Assembly: GCA_008692225.1 (NCBI GenBank)
Contig: VICG01000001.1
Span: 3,936,001-4,000,000 of the forward strand
Length of the DNA: 64,000 nt
Direction: 5' to 3'
Source of the DNA: Monilinia fructicola
Taxonomy: Eukaryota; Ascomycota; Leotiomycetes; Helotiales; Sclerotiniaceae
This document shows positions 35,793-48,332 of the stretch, piece by piece (positions within the stretch are counted from its first letter, which is position 1; the number at the start of each line of letters is the position of its first letter). A program made the position numbers and the translations under genes. The notes below the pieces were generated by a model, which searched no databases, was not told the origin of the DNA, and worked only from the letters and a program-made list of their open reading frames with translations.

Positions 35793-37275
35793 TGTACTCA
35801 GTGTACTGTATCGAACTTCCTCAACCCCTGGGCAATGGGCATATCCAGAATACTCCGTACTCCGTACTCAAGGCCCGACCGCCCCTCGTTTATCACCGAT
35901 AGCTTATTGCCCCATTCCTCAAATGGGAGGGGAGGGTTACAATTTCTTACGGGTCCGATTATAAAGCGCATTGCAGCTCCAAGCCCGGTGAATGGTGTTA
36001 CAGAATGTTTATTGATTTCTTGAAGGAATCTTTTCAAAGTATATTAAATTACTTGACATCATTGACAAACATTTGAAGGTATAATAATAGTGACCCATGA
36101 ATCATGAGGATTGAATTTTTGTTGATATGGATATTAATATGGCTATGTATTGCTATTGATATGATCATTATCATTGCTACTAAAACCGACACCTACCTCT
36201 CCATCGACCTATCTCATAAGTATTTGATATTGATATCTCCCGTCATAGGAATCAACCCGAATGACTCCTACCTACCTAACTACCAACCAACCATCTGATG
36301 GTCATGTGAAGCTCTAGACTGGAACGCCGTACTCGGGGCTGTTGACGACCTAGCTAGGTGTCTTTTCCCATTTTGCCATCGATTGAACTTGGAGTATTCA
36401 TTTCATTATTGTTCTACTCGAGTAATTGGATTCAATATACCGACCGGGTATTTGAGAGGGTATTTGAGGGGAGAGTATATCGGCCGATGTTCTTCCATAA
36501 CTTTAGATGCCTTCCTAGCTACCTAACTATCCACTGATTCCAATTATCACCAGATTTTTTTTTCCCAGGCAAGTTCGGGAAAATCGTTTCGGGGTTTGAA
36601 AGATCAAATGGGCGTGGAAAGAAGGAGGCAGGTGTAGTTAAGTACAGTAGCAAGGAAATTACTGAGACATCTAAACCTTCTTTTGATTTTACAATCAAAA
36701 ACTTCTAACGAACTTGTGGTTTAAGAAGTTAAAGAAGCAGAAGAAGCAGCAGACGCAGCAGAAGCAGAAGCAGTAGAAAACACAGAAGATGATGCACAGG
36801 AAATGCCAACAGAAGGAAAAGTGCTGAAAGATCTCTGAGTGACTGGTCAACCAGCAGCCTTTCTCTTTCATGAGCTTCCATCAATGTCTGCTTTCGACAA
36901 TCCTCATTCCGTAGTCTCCTCACAAACTTCAGCATCAATAACATTCTGTACACGCTCTCTCACCTGTTTTCTTCCATCATGCCATTGCAATAATCAAAAA
37001 ATGTATGATGAATCGGAACTTGTTACAAAATTCTTCCGTCAATGACAACACCCCCACTAGAGACCACTGATTGATGCCTGATATTTCAGACATGAAAATG
37101 ACACATCCTTTCTTAGTCATCGTACCAGCCCTAGAATTTTTCGCTAACTAAATTTCTAGGGCTTGTGGTCAGCCGCTGCATTTGGAAAAGAGAATTTACT
37201 CCAACATCACGACGCCGACAACCATAACGCCAACCGACCGAATCACTCTCAAATCCACGAGAGACTTTCGCCAAA

Positions 37276-38109
37276 ATGCCTACCGAAGCCGGACACAGAC
37301 GTGAGTTTTTTCCTGATTTTGAAAATAACATTGGTTGTGCGCATATTTGGGACTTGGGGTCAGGAAGCAGGAAGCAGTGGGGAGAACCGCAAAGTTGCCA
37401 ATTTCCCTGGAGAATATGCCGTGCTCGGGCCAATATGAAGGTTTCGTGCTTGAATCAATTGCTGACTTTCTTGTGTCTCTAGTCTATGTTAAGTAAGTTG
37501 ATACAATCCGATTCGATTGATGAAAATGTTCTGGACTCGAATGGCTCGATGGGCATGGGGATGGGAATAGGGATCGGGAAGCGAGAGAGTAGGACGAGGA
37601 TGAGGATGCAGCAGCAGACAACATTTCGACTATGCACAGAAGAATTGGGTTGCGATGGCACGATGATATGGTTTATATTGGATATATACTGATATGGATC
37701 ACTTCAGGGGACGCCATTTGAGCTACCAACGCGGCAAGCGCAACACCACCCCAGGCACCAGCTTGATCCAAATCGAAGGTGTCAACAACACCGAGGCTGC
37801 CAAGTACGTTTTACAGCGATATTCGAATACTTCTCGATTCTAACAGATCTGTAGCTTCTACTTAGGAAAGAAGGTTGCTTTCGTTTACCGTGCATCAAAG
37901 GAGGTTAGAGGATCAAAGATTAGAGTTATCTGGGGCAAGATCGCTAGACCACACGGTATGAGTGATTCGCTTTACTTCTCACCGGGATTGAAATACTGAT
38001 ATATACCAAAGGAAACTCCGGTGTTGTACGTGCTCGTTTCAGACAAAACCTCCCACCCAAGTCCTTCGGCGCATCCGTTCGCGTCATGTTGTACCCATCA
38101 TCGGTCTAA
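37276..38109 (+). CDS. rpl33: 60S ribosomal protein eL33 (yeast L33, human L35A)
   Basis: Component of the large cytosolic ribosomal subunit. Five exons: 37276-37300, 37483-37492 (10 nt), 37708-37803, 37855-37955 and 38012-38109, giving 110 codons including stop. The family sequence is unmistakable: [52 protein letters not shown] and the C-terminal RVMLYPSSV. Splitting LYVK over exons 1, 2 and 3 requires a 10-nt exon, which is forced because LYVK is invariant in the family. Donors are GTGAGT, GTAAGT, GTACGT and GTATGA. The ATG follows CCAAA. Expression is expected to be high and constitutive. Confidence 0.95.
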
Positions 38110-39659
38110 ATGGTTGGTTTGGAGTTGTTAGCATGGACTGGGAAGATGGTTGATGATATGCCACAATTCGGGCACTCGAAGGGGGCGGCAATAATGAGCA
38201 CAGCCTTGCGGGTAGTATACCAATTAAGCAATTAACAACCACAATGGCCGCATGGGTATATGATCAAAAGTGCATATGGGAATCGTCGTGGAAATCTTCA
38301 CTAGACGTAGGCAGGAGTTATCGATCAAAGGTTTCACAATTACATCCAGTACAACGTGGACAGATGTGCTCCTCCATCTCTTGGTATTCCCCCATTTCAA
38401 TTATGCTTTCACAACTAAAATCGAAATTTGCTACAATGTTTTGCCGAGTTTGGGAGCATACATTTCGAAATTCAGGCCCTCGATATCAACCAGAGCCTCT
38501 TGACTACAGTGAATTTAGACCACCCCGCCATGTACGTGGAGGACCTTGGAAGGACTCGAATACCCACACTTGATCAGTAGGACATTGACGTCAAAATGTA
38601 GGTAGGTTCTGCATATCAGTCGGTACGCAGGTATGGGTCCCTGCAACATGACCAGCCGGACCCCAATCTTCGGACTCCGCTTATCTCCCCAGGAAGTTTT
38701 CCGTCCCGCATGTTGTATGTGTGTGAAGTATCGGCACGTGTGTCTTCATGCTTATGTATGTTCTTGTTTTTTATTCTCTGTTTATATTCACATCTCTCGG
38801 GGTGTTTCTATCGACTTTGAAAATCCATTGGATGATGTGATGTGGTGTGGTGTGGTGTGATGTGATGGGGATTGGGATTGGGATTGGGATGGGTGATGAG
38901 TTGGGTGTCTTCTTTCTTTCTTTCACCCTTTCTTTCTTTAGATGGATGTGAATGTGGATATACATATATATATATATATATATATCACTATGTTCGGACT
39001 TGGACCTTATTATCGCATCGGTGGTTGATCTGTGTTGATGATGTGAGATGTGAGATGTGAGATCAGATTCGGACATTCGGTATGTAGGTTGCGTTGGTGT
39101 TTATATTGGTGTTTATGTTTATGTCTCTTTTGATGTTAGGTTAGGAGTGGGTAGCATCAATGTGTTTTAAAATTCATGGCTTGCTTATGTGGATGGATGG
39201 GATTTGGGGTGAGGGTGAGCGTGAGGGTGTCAGTTCTAGATGGGGAAGGGGAAGAAGGAGGATTTATTAGGGGTGAATGGATGGATGGATGGATGGATGT
39301 ATGGGTGGGCATTTATATATACGTATGTATGTATACCCGCCTGCTACACCAGATTTCAACACTTTACGTAGGTTTCCTGCTTTTTATATACTTTTCTAAT
39401 AGATAGATTTATAGATAGATAGATAGATATCAGATACTAGGTAGATGTATATCAAAATAAGTACCTATTTACTTAATATCTACCTACTATCTTCCCGTCT
39501 AGAAAGTAATATGTAGGTATGTAGTAACAGCAATATAAATTTCTCGTATTTATTCTTTTATAGCTTCGTTTCTATTTTTGCCTTGGCTTCGTTTTCTTAG
39601 ATCGTATATATATATGTGTGTATATATGTATATATAGTATTCGTAATTAGTATCTATTT

Positions 39660-40085
39660 AATTATATTTTTATATTTTTATATTTTTATATTTTTATATT
39701 TTTATATTTTTATATTTTATTTTATATTTTATATTTTTATATTTTTATATTTTATATTTTATATTTTTTATATTTTTATATTTTTATATTTTTATATTTT
39801 TATATTTTTATATTTTTATATTTTTATATTTTTATATTTTTATATTTTTATTTTTTATATTTTATATTTTTATATTTTTATATTTTTATATTTTTATATT
39901 TTTATATTTTATATTTTTATATTTTTTATTTTTTTATTTTTTATTTTTATATTTTTATATTTTTATATTTTTATATTTTTATATTTTTATATTTTTATAT
40001 TTTTATATTTTTATATTTTTATGTTTTTATATTTTTATATTTTTATATTTCTATATTTCTATATTTTTTCATATTTTTATATTTT
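39660..40085. repeat. TATTTTTA octamer array, about 425 bp
   Basis: More than 40 copies of an 8-base A/T unit with occasional one-base slips. It produces an open frame of alternating Tyr, Ile, Phe and Leu that is an artefact. Confidence 0.95.
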
Positions 40086-40126
40086 CATTTCTATATATTT
40101 CTATATCTCTACATCTTTACATCTCT

Positions 40127-40212
40127 ACATTTTTTTACATCTCTACATCTCTACATCTCTACATCTCTACATCTCTACATCTCTACATCTCTACACCTCT
40201 ACACCTCTACAA
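40127..40212. repeat. ACATCTCT octamer array
   Basis: About ten units of an 8-base repeat (ACATCTCT drifting to ACACCTCT) following directly on the TATTTTTA array. The gradual unit change suggests one array that diverged from the other. Confidence 0.9.
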
Positions 40213-42025
40213 CCTCCCCACATCTTCCATCACTACTTTCATACGCATGCATCATAGGGTTCGGTTCCAATACACATAAGAGCCTGGATGGCGTTCCGCT
40301 ATTTCTGGCATGTAGAACCTTTGGGGTTGATCTTGGTGTTTGTTCTTTCAGATAGGCGGGTGGGTAGGTATTGCGGTGTGTGAAGCTGCAAGGCGAGGAG
40401 GTGAGGAGGTCAGGTGGTAGGTAGATGGTGGGTGGTTCACCAGTTGTAGATGGGTGTTGGGTTGTGCGGTGGTGGTGGGGAATTGCATTTGCATTCTATG
40501 CATGTGTGTATGTAGGTGTGTAGGTGTGTATGTATTCTACTGTATTGCTACTACCTATGTACGTACCGGCGTACCAACGCATTCTATGGGAGATGGGTGG
40601 GTTTCCATGTATTCCATGTATTCCATGTATTCCAGGCCCGGTACCATAGTACTGTACTTACTGTGCATCTTGTTACTGTATGCACGGAGATTGGGGAATG
40701 GGAATGGGGGTCGTGGTATCGGTATCGGCATCGGTGTATCGGTGGTTAGGTACATCGGTGGTTAGGTACATCGGTACATCGGTAGATCGGTGATCATGAT
40801 ACTTTCTTTGCATGGGGTACAAGCAGGCACAGGAGAAAGGATGATGATGGATAGCCGGACGCAGGATGAAAAAATGGGATCAATACATACATGTACGACG
40901 TACGTGAAGGAATATCGACAGAACAGAGCCTCTTCTGGTGGTTGAGATGTCATCTGTCCATCCCTCTATACAACTACCGTAGTTCTAATATCTAATGCAG
41001 TAAGTATTAGGTGCCAGAGCAGATCCCAATGCAGTACCGAGAGTTCCGGTTCCGGTGGTCTGATCGATGGTGGTGGCGCACACTGCATATCTAGGGCTAT
41101 GTGCAGTGTGTGTGTGTGTGGTATACGAGGGGAACGAGGGAACGAAAGGAAATGAAGAAAACGAAGGGAACGAAGGAAATAATGGGTTGGTTGGAGAAAG
41201 TTTAGTCAGGTATGCTTAGGTGATGGTGGTGGTGGTGGTGGTGGTTAGTGTTTTATTTTGTGGGGCTGGGTGTTTTAGGTACATTCTTGGGGGTGGATGG
41301 AGGGAGGGATGGATGAAGGGATGAAGGGATAAAAGGATGAAGGAATGAAGGGATGAAGGGATGAAGGGAAGGTTGAATCATGAATGAATGAATGAATCCA
41401 TGGCTGAACGGAGAGAATGAAGATGAAAACAGGATTTTGATGGATTGAGGAAAGGAGTGTATCGCTAGGTTTGGGATTGGATGAATGGGATGAATGGGAT
41501 GAATGGGATGAATGGGATGGGATAGAATTAATTCTGATAAATATCTATCTGAAGGTTTACGTATCCATGGATTGATTGGGTAGGAAGCTGGAGGGAGGTA
41601 TCTACCTAGGTACTGTAATAGATTACAACCAATAATATTAATAACTTATAAGTGCGTTGTAGAATAAATATCACAGTCATGGTATTTACAGTTACTGGAC
41701 TCCGTACGGAGGAATAATAAATAGCCTTAGGTCAAGGAACCTAGCAATCCATGGATCCACATGCTTATTCATCTGACAACCTTACTTCGAAGTTCGTACA
41801 GACTACAGAGTAGAGTACAGTCCGGAATACAGTCAGTCGGGTAGGGGAGAAAACGAGAATCCGAAGTCTTTATGATTAATCCCCGACTTTTAAGGTTGGG
41901 AGTTGGGAGAAGAGTCAGACGATTGTACAGCTATGGAGTAACAGTACAGCCACTACCAAGACTAAAAAATAACTTGACGATCCATACATATGTAGTAATG
42001 GAGTGGAGGTAGTACTGTAGTATTG

Positions 42026-42124
42026 GAGGTAGTATTGTAGTATTGTAGTATTGTAGTATTGTAGTATTGTAGTATTGTAGTATTGTAGTATTGTAGTATT
42101 GTAGTATTGTAGTATTGTAGTATT
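42026..42124. repeat. GTAGTATT octamer array
   Basis: About twelve nearly perfect 8-base units that border the A/T-rich block starting near 42130. Confidence 0.95.
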
Positions 42125-42129
42125 AGAGA

Positions 42130-42545
42130 CATTTAGGTAACTATTAAAAGTTTCGAATAAGAGAATTCATAGTAGCGATTAATTCATTATTAAAACGAAT
42201 TTTAAAAGGGCAATTATAAAATCCTTTAATTCATTTTTATATTTATTTATTTAAATAAATATAGAATAAAGCTTTATTTTTTATTAAATTAATTTCTTAT
42301 AGCGAAAAGGGGGGCTAATTATATAATTAATAAGCGAATATATACTTTAATACTTTAATACTTTAAAATTATTATATATTATTATATTATTTATATAAAT
42401 ATATTATATTATATTATTTATATTCTTATTAATTTAAAAAGTATTAAAATTAATTAAATATCTTCTAATAGAATTGTTATATTCATCGATCGATTATATT
42501 TATTATATAAACTATAAAAATAATACTAATAACTAATTAAACATC
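42130..42545. other. A/T-rich block, RIP-like
   Basis: About 415 bases of nearly pure A/T. No transposase trace or terminal inverted repeat could be recognised; a RIP-eroded repeat is the likely source but this is inference. Confidence 0.45.
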
Positions 42546-43712
42546 TCTACTATAGTACCCTGGTACTCTAGTATTTATTATAATTATCATACGTAAGATA
42601 GATCCGTACTGTAGTAGCTAGAGGAACACGGAGTAGTATGTACAAATTATACCATACTAGGTAATTATCATATAGAGGATCCCATATAGATCCATGGATG
42701 GATGGATCCAATTGTATAATTATATCAAGAACCTTGGAATGATTTGCTCTTCCTGATAAGGTAGTAGTAGTATTACTTACAACTATAATAACCTGGAATT
42801 ATGTAAATGCCGTTATGAGCTACCTACGGAGTAGGTAGATACTCTTTCGACAATGGACATCGATTTCAAGCTTTATCATTGACTGTGTCCATGGATACCA
42901 GGAACCGGATTTATACAGTAGCGCGTTACTATCTACTCTGTATATCCCTCCAAGGCTACTCTACTCTACTCTACTAAACGACTTACTACGTATGGATGGA
43001 TACATTGGATGGTTATCCGTCCAGCTAGTTACTTGTATCTAGGAGAATCCAATATGATCTGTAGCCGGTGGATAAATATCTTCATTGGGCTTAGTCGTAG
43101 ATCATCTTCTGATTATCACGTTTACATTCTGTACTAGATCATGACAATTTCACTACTTTCCCTCTTTCCATCTATCCTCTATCCTAGAGTACTGTATTAC
43201 TATTGCAGGACTTACAACTTACGACTTGTGACTTGCGACTTACGACTTACGACTTCCATTACTAGGTATTATCTACGTAAGTACATACCGCTGGAGGGCT
43301 CAGTGCTGCACTATCAGGTAGCAAGAATCCCTGTTATCTGCTGATGAAAGAGAGCGTACTGTTGTCCGAATTTTGTGGACTTGGTTGTTGCAATTCTTGT
43401 ACTTCAGATAGGATCATTCATTGTATTTAAGTTTCCGATGAGACGAATCCATGCATCCATGCATCGTCTTGCAACTGGGAATGAATGATTCAGTGGTGAG
43501 ATCCATGCATGGCTGCATATTTTCTTTGACAGTCCCTGGAGTACTGAGTACTCCGTCCAGTAAACTCATTCCTCCAGCTCGAGAGATGTACGAGGGAGGT
43601 GGAGAGATTGATATACTTGAACAAGATCTATGGATGGATATTGCAGATGCCCAGGTGATGGATTCATTTATATAATACATAATGGGCTCAAGATTAGAAA
43701 AGATGACGAGTA

Positions 43713-43876
43713 ACCATAATCATAATCATAATCATAATCATAATCATAATCATAATCATAATCATAATCATAATCATAATCATAATCATAATCATAATCA
43801 TAATCATAATCATAATCATAATCATAATCATAATCATAATCATATCATAATCATAATCATAATCATCATATAATCA
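43713..43876. repeat. CATAAT hexamer array
   Basis: About 25 units of a 6-base repeat, the first 20 or so perfect, the last interrupted. Its translation is an alternating His-Asn frame and is not a gene. Confidence 0.95.
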
Positions 43877-44535
43877 TAGCGACAGTACTGTACCTACCTC
43901 GCTACTTATATCTCCTGTAATTACTTATAAATCCCTATCTAAATTACACGAATTTTACAGTCCCTGTATTTCCAAGTTGCCCGTGGACAGTATTACTCAT
44001 CTGAATAAGGACAAGCAAGACTGGACTCGGGAGCTAAATAAACACGAACCTCTTCGTCATCAAATATATATCCATGGATTTTCTTGATTGTATGGATGGA
44101 TGATGAATTTTGAATTTTGAATTTTGAATTTTGAACCCCCTCTTATTAATGCTCTCTCGATACTTGTAATGGCTAATAAGTTATTGAAATGCTCGGCTTT
44201 CGTATTATCTGAACTATTATCCATGGATCGATCCATGAATACGGAGTTAATCAATAATAGTAAATCCATGGATAGATAGATAATACCATAATACCGTATC
44301 TAGGTAGTAGCTACTTTTGCTCTGTACCTACCCAGATAACCTTTTTTTCCCTTCCCGTGAAAAATATACTAACTTGAATCCTTTTCCCCTCTCTTCCTCT
44401 TCCACAATCCATTTTCTTTCTAGAGGACTGTGCAGTGCAGTGCAGTGCAGTCGGTGCAGTCAGTACAGTACAATACCTCTTTTGAAACCTTTTGGTCTTC
44501 ATCAATCGATATTGTCCGTATCTACCTAGGTACCT

Positions 44536-44660
44536 ACATACCTACATACCTACCTAGGTACATACCTACATACCTACATACCTACATACCTTCCTGCCTT
44601 CCTGCGCCTTCCTGCGCCTTCCTACTCACCTACTCACCTACTCACCTACTCAACCACTCA
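44536..44660. repeat. CTACATAC / CTTCCTGCG / CTACTCAC mixed repeat zone
   Basis: Three successive short-unit arrays with related CTAC or CTTC cores. TACCTAGGTA occurs at 44523-44532 and 44551-44560. Confidence 0.8.
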
Positions 44661-45454
44661 CCCACTCACCCACCTAGTACTTACTGTACTGGTCAAAATC
44701 TCAATTCATCGATTCCCTTCCATTCGGTTCCTCCACCTCCCTTCCTCCCTCCCTACCTACTGGCTACCAACCAGTCCACCACATCGCTACTCTACTACTA
44801 CTATAACTAGATACTTCCAGAAAACTAAAGGAACCGTGGATGAATCAAAGGAAGGCTGTGCAAAAAATACTGGACTAGCTAAACATCAACAGAAGTCTGC
44901 ATTCATCAGCTCTTCCAAAACAATTCGCTTCAAGAATATCCGAGAATTTATGATTCACATCAATCATCAACGAAACCAACAATCAAATCATTCGTTACGT
45001 CTGGACACTTTTATGCAAGCAAAAAAAAGAAAGACTCACATAACATCAACCCATATTTTTGGGGTCGTCATCAAAACCATTGTGTAGCAAGCATCTCATC
45101 GTTCCAACTTCCAGGAGACATTCTTCAATTCTTCATAATAAAAATATCAGGCAAATATTCCTCTTGCGCTTGATTCAAACATAGTGAAACGGATATCCCA
45201 ATCCTGATATTAAAGCCGGCACAATAATCCCAACCACCTACTTTCTCTATCCCTCACGACCGCACTCAGACCAACGGGACCGACCTCATTTCAAAGTTCC
45301 ACAAAGATCCCTACAAACTTCTTGATACGACTCCACTTCAAGCTGGTTTCACGACGATAAGGATCAAGATATTTCAAGATCTCTTGATAAAACTTGTAAA
45401 TAGGACCCACCGCAGCGACAATCACAGTCCACTTATCGATTTATACCTAGGAAT

Positions 45455-47066
45455 ATGCAAAACCAAAACCATCCACTACCCACGCCCCGGGCAATCAAGA
45501 GCGGCCTGGGAACCGTCAAAGAACAAAAACCTCCTCTGGGCTTCAGTTTACATTCTCATAAGAGCAGTGGCAGCGGACATAAACTTGATCTCACGAAGTC
45601 ACATCAAGAAAAAGAAGCAAAGAGACTTCACAGCAAAGCCGATCCATCTTTGGCTATGACGGAAGCAGAACCCTGTGAGCACCACCCTCACAAATGATGG
45701 ACTGTGCAAGTGGCATACTGACGATGTGATGATAGCTGCCGTTGCAAATGAAGTTGCGACTTCGTTAGCTCCCATTCGCGCAATTCAACATAGAGATAGT
45801 CAGGGAAACCCCATCGGTTCGTTCTTCTCTTCTGCGATCGCAAGAATCTTTTGCGCTGACTTGTTCTCTCTGTAGCGGATCCCGATCGTTCAAATCCGAC
45901 ACGAAACAGATGGAGAGACCTTTGGACACGATTCGAGCCTTCGAGGCAGCTATTGATGGAAACTATTCTTCGAGGAAATCAATGATGCGTGCTGGTTAGA
46001 CTTCCAAGCTTCTACGTTCTCAGCACTGCAAACATGGCAATGCTAACCTTTCTTCTGAACAGAATCCGAGGTGGGCTCAACATACAACAATCGCCGAAGC
46101 AGTTACTATGCAGTTAGTTCCTAATCGCTTTTTTTTCCCTCACCTCTTCTCCTGTTGGCACTTTTTGCCTGCGCAATGATTCTGAGACAGTCATTTTCCT
46201 GTTTTTATCTATTTATTGGAAAGAAAGTATAACGCTCAGGCCATTGTGGACACTGAGCATTATCCATCCACCAAGCGAGCACATTTTCCACGAAATGAAG
46301 GGGATTTTGCTTTCGTGCATGCTCTAGTGCCTATAGATCCTTGACAAACTATCAATGAGCACATGAGATTGACAACTGTCATACATACGCTAACAGATTT
46401 CCTCGCAGCAACTCAAATGACGAATGATGAACGCCCAAGATATTCTCAAAATAGTTACTATGGAGGAGGGGGAGGACAACCTTACAAGCAAAAATAGCCA
46501 TACAATGATGGACGACCAAATGGGATGACAAGACCGGACAGCTACTATACTACCGATAACCAAGGAGCTGGCAATGGATACACCCCGAACAGGTCTCGAT
46601 ATCCTCGAACAGCATCAGAACCACACTTTAATAGCGGTGTTGTACACGGCACCGGGAGGCCAACAACGTTCATATGAAACCGTCACAACAGCTTCGGGCA
46701 GCTCCGCCGAAGCCGCGGGATACTCGACGATCCCAGCAGCCTAAATAGTTCAGTAGATGGAATTCATGCACTGCCACAACCACCAAAAGAGCCCATGGAG
46801 ACGTATGGATTTAATGGATTGGAAATAACCCCCAGTATCTTCCGCCTGGAAGTGGCATCAATGAGCAGAATGGGAACAGAAGGCTGCCGATAGGTAACCA
46901 GAACCAAGGCCCCCCCGCCACAATCCAAAGACAGCACACCACGAACCCCAATGAATCTTGGTATCACGAGTGGAATTCTGTACCTCAGAAGTCGGTGGTT
47001 GAAATCACCAAATCGGATGCAAAACCTCAACCCGAGAAACGGAAGAGCTGGTTTGAAGAAGGCTGA
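45455..47066 (+). CDS. DUF2406-family protein, frame broken at several sites
   Basis: Fungal-specific DUF2406 family of unknown function. Supported exons are 45455-45674, 45736-45816, 45876-45994 and 46063-46112; a further exon begins near 46412. Family blocks are GFSLHSHKSSGSGHK, KEAKRLHSKADPSLAM, the segment AEPSAVANEVATSLAPIRA across intron 1, DPDRSNPTRNR, MERPLDTIRAFEAAIDG, and a Ser/Tyr/Gly-rich tail with RSYETVTTASGSSAEA and the C-terminal KRKSWFEEG. Frame breaks: near 45909 (A missing), 46490-46494 (extra A) with compensating C loss near 46500, about 46620-46650, near 46729 (G missing) and 46819-46821 (G missing). The border between exon 4 and the next exon (46113-46411) is uncertain. 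Either a pseudogene or poorly resolved sequence. Confidence 0.75.
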
Positions 47067-47661
47067 GCAAAAAAAAATAATGATACTGGCCATCCTTCAG
47101 CATCATACTAGGAGAATCTAAACCTCCTCTCTGAGAGGAGAAAGTAGGTTGTCGGATGTCGGAATTGTGTTCTAATGATATTCATGACGGGCAAATATAA
47201 GGGGGGGGGGGGGAGGGGCCAAAGGATATAATGGAATACACATGGAAGGGATTGGATTGTTGTGCATTGAACGGCGTATGGGTTGTATTTCTTTATATCC
47301 GCTGCAGTGAAAAATTTTTGGGTTCTGGAGCTGTGAACTCGCAGGCCTTATTTATGGCTCTAATTGGCTCCTTTACCCGGAAAGAAGAGTGGTCGTTGTG
47401 GTGTTGGATTTTCTGCGGGAAGCCTTAAAATATGATGATGAACATCTATCCCTCATTTAACCGATTCTCCTGAAATTTTAATGCATTTATTCTCCCTTCG
47501 CTTGACCCCATCCATGATCAACCGATCAACTGACTTGTCATAAACATCATGATGCGTGCATGTCCTATCAATTGAATTCGCTGCGCTTCCTTTTTGGAAT
47601 CCCATGCCTTTTCCATAGCTTTCCAAAGTCATACCTCGGGTCCCTGCCCGGAACGCCCTAA
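47067..47661. other. Convergent 3' flanks, no gene
   Basis: This separates the ends of DUF2406 (+) and VMA21 (-). It contains a run of about twelve G (47202-47213). A frame at 47231-47428 has no domain. Confidence 0.5.
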
Positions 47662-48332
47662 TCACAATTCCTTTTTCGACTCCTTCGCAGCAGCTTCAAT
47701 GGCTTCACTTTGATCCTCCTTCATGGCTACGATTACGTATCCGACCAATACAACGTTTGCCATGATGGCGGCTGTCGCGCCGGCAAAGGTGGAGTTTCCT
47801 GTGGTTTGAATGAGGGTTTGTTTTGGGGGTTGGGTTGGGTTGGGTTGGGATGGGAGAGAGAGAGGGAGAGCGATAGAGATGAGAGATGAGAATGGAGATG
47901 GAGATGGAAAACTCACCTTGGAATATAGAATTTAGAGTTAGGAAATAGGATCCAATGGGTATGACGATCATGGCTAGCGTGAAGCCGAGGAGCTTGAATA
48001 TTACGTGGCTAGATTGGGGGGAGGGGGGAATGGTTAGTTAGTTGGTTGGGCGGGCGGGCGGGCGGGCAGGCGCGGAGTTGAAGGAGGGTGTGTGTGAAAC
48101 TCATGTGATCATCATCATCATGCGTTTGGGAATGCGAGCGGGGAGAGCGGGGAGCATGAGAATATGGGCGGGGGCAAGGGGAAGGGGAGAAGAGGGAAAG
48201 AGGGGGGAGGAAAGCTCACGCGGGGACCGCAGGTGCAATGTTGCTCTTTCCTCCGACTGCGGGTTTGAATTCCGCTTCTTTTTCTGCTCCGGCGCCGATT
48301 CGGTCGTGGGGGATGCTTCGACGCGTCGCCAT
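47662..48332 (-). CDS. vma21: Vacuolar ATPase assembly integral membrane protein VMA21
   Basis: ER membrane chaperone for assembly of the V-ATPase V0 sector. Reverse exons are 48332-48220, 48008-47917 and 47798-47662 (113 residues, no frame break). Two transmembrane helices are visible: VIFKLLGFTLAMIVIPIGSY, and one starting NSTFAGATAAIMANVVL. The very C terminus is KKEL, which fits the dilysine KKXX ER-retrieval signal of VMA21. The N terminus MATRRSIPHDRIG and the block GGKSNIAPAVPA agree with fungal homologues. Intron 1 (211 nt) is longer than most here and contains a G/C-rich GGGC repeat. Confidence 0.93.

Larger units (their letters stand above)
34804..37275. other. Intergenic between G6PD and eL33, A/T-rich with CTAC arrays
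   Basis: Probable divergent promoters at both ends. The middle holds an A/T-rich block (35080-35340), CATA units (35580-35620) and a CTAC array (35757-35792), and overlapping TACTCCGTA motifs at 35851-35866. At 36722-36835 a Glu/Ala-rich frame is open on the plus strand, but no start, domain or splice logic supports a gene. Confidence 0.5.
38110..45454. other. 7.3-kb gene desert of simple repeats and A/T-rich DNA
   Basis: No supported gene. The long open frames at 39616-40257 and 43682-43873 are pure translations of tandem repeats. Major arrays are listed separately. Very A/T-rich DNA lies at 42130-42545. The 3' end (from about 44830) should include the upstream region of the DUF2406 gene. 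Confidence 0.55.

Noticed and set aside
36722..36835. Glu/Ala-rich plus-strand stretch upstream of eL33
   Set aside because: Looks coding-like but has no start codon, domain or splice sites; probably GAAGCA-type simple sequence.
39616..40257. 213-codon open frame rich in Tyr, Ile, Phe, Leu
   Set aside because: It is a direct translation of the TATTTTTA octamer array; no domain, no codon structure of a gene.
43682..43873. His-Asn repeat frame
   Set aside because: It is produced by the CATAAT array only.
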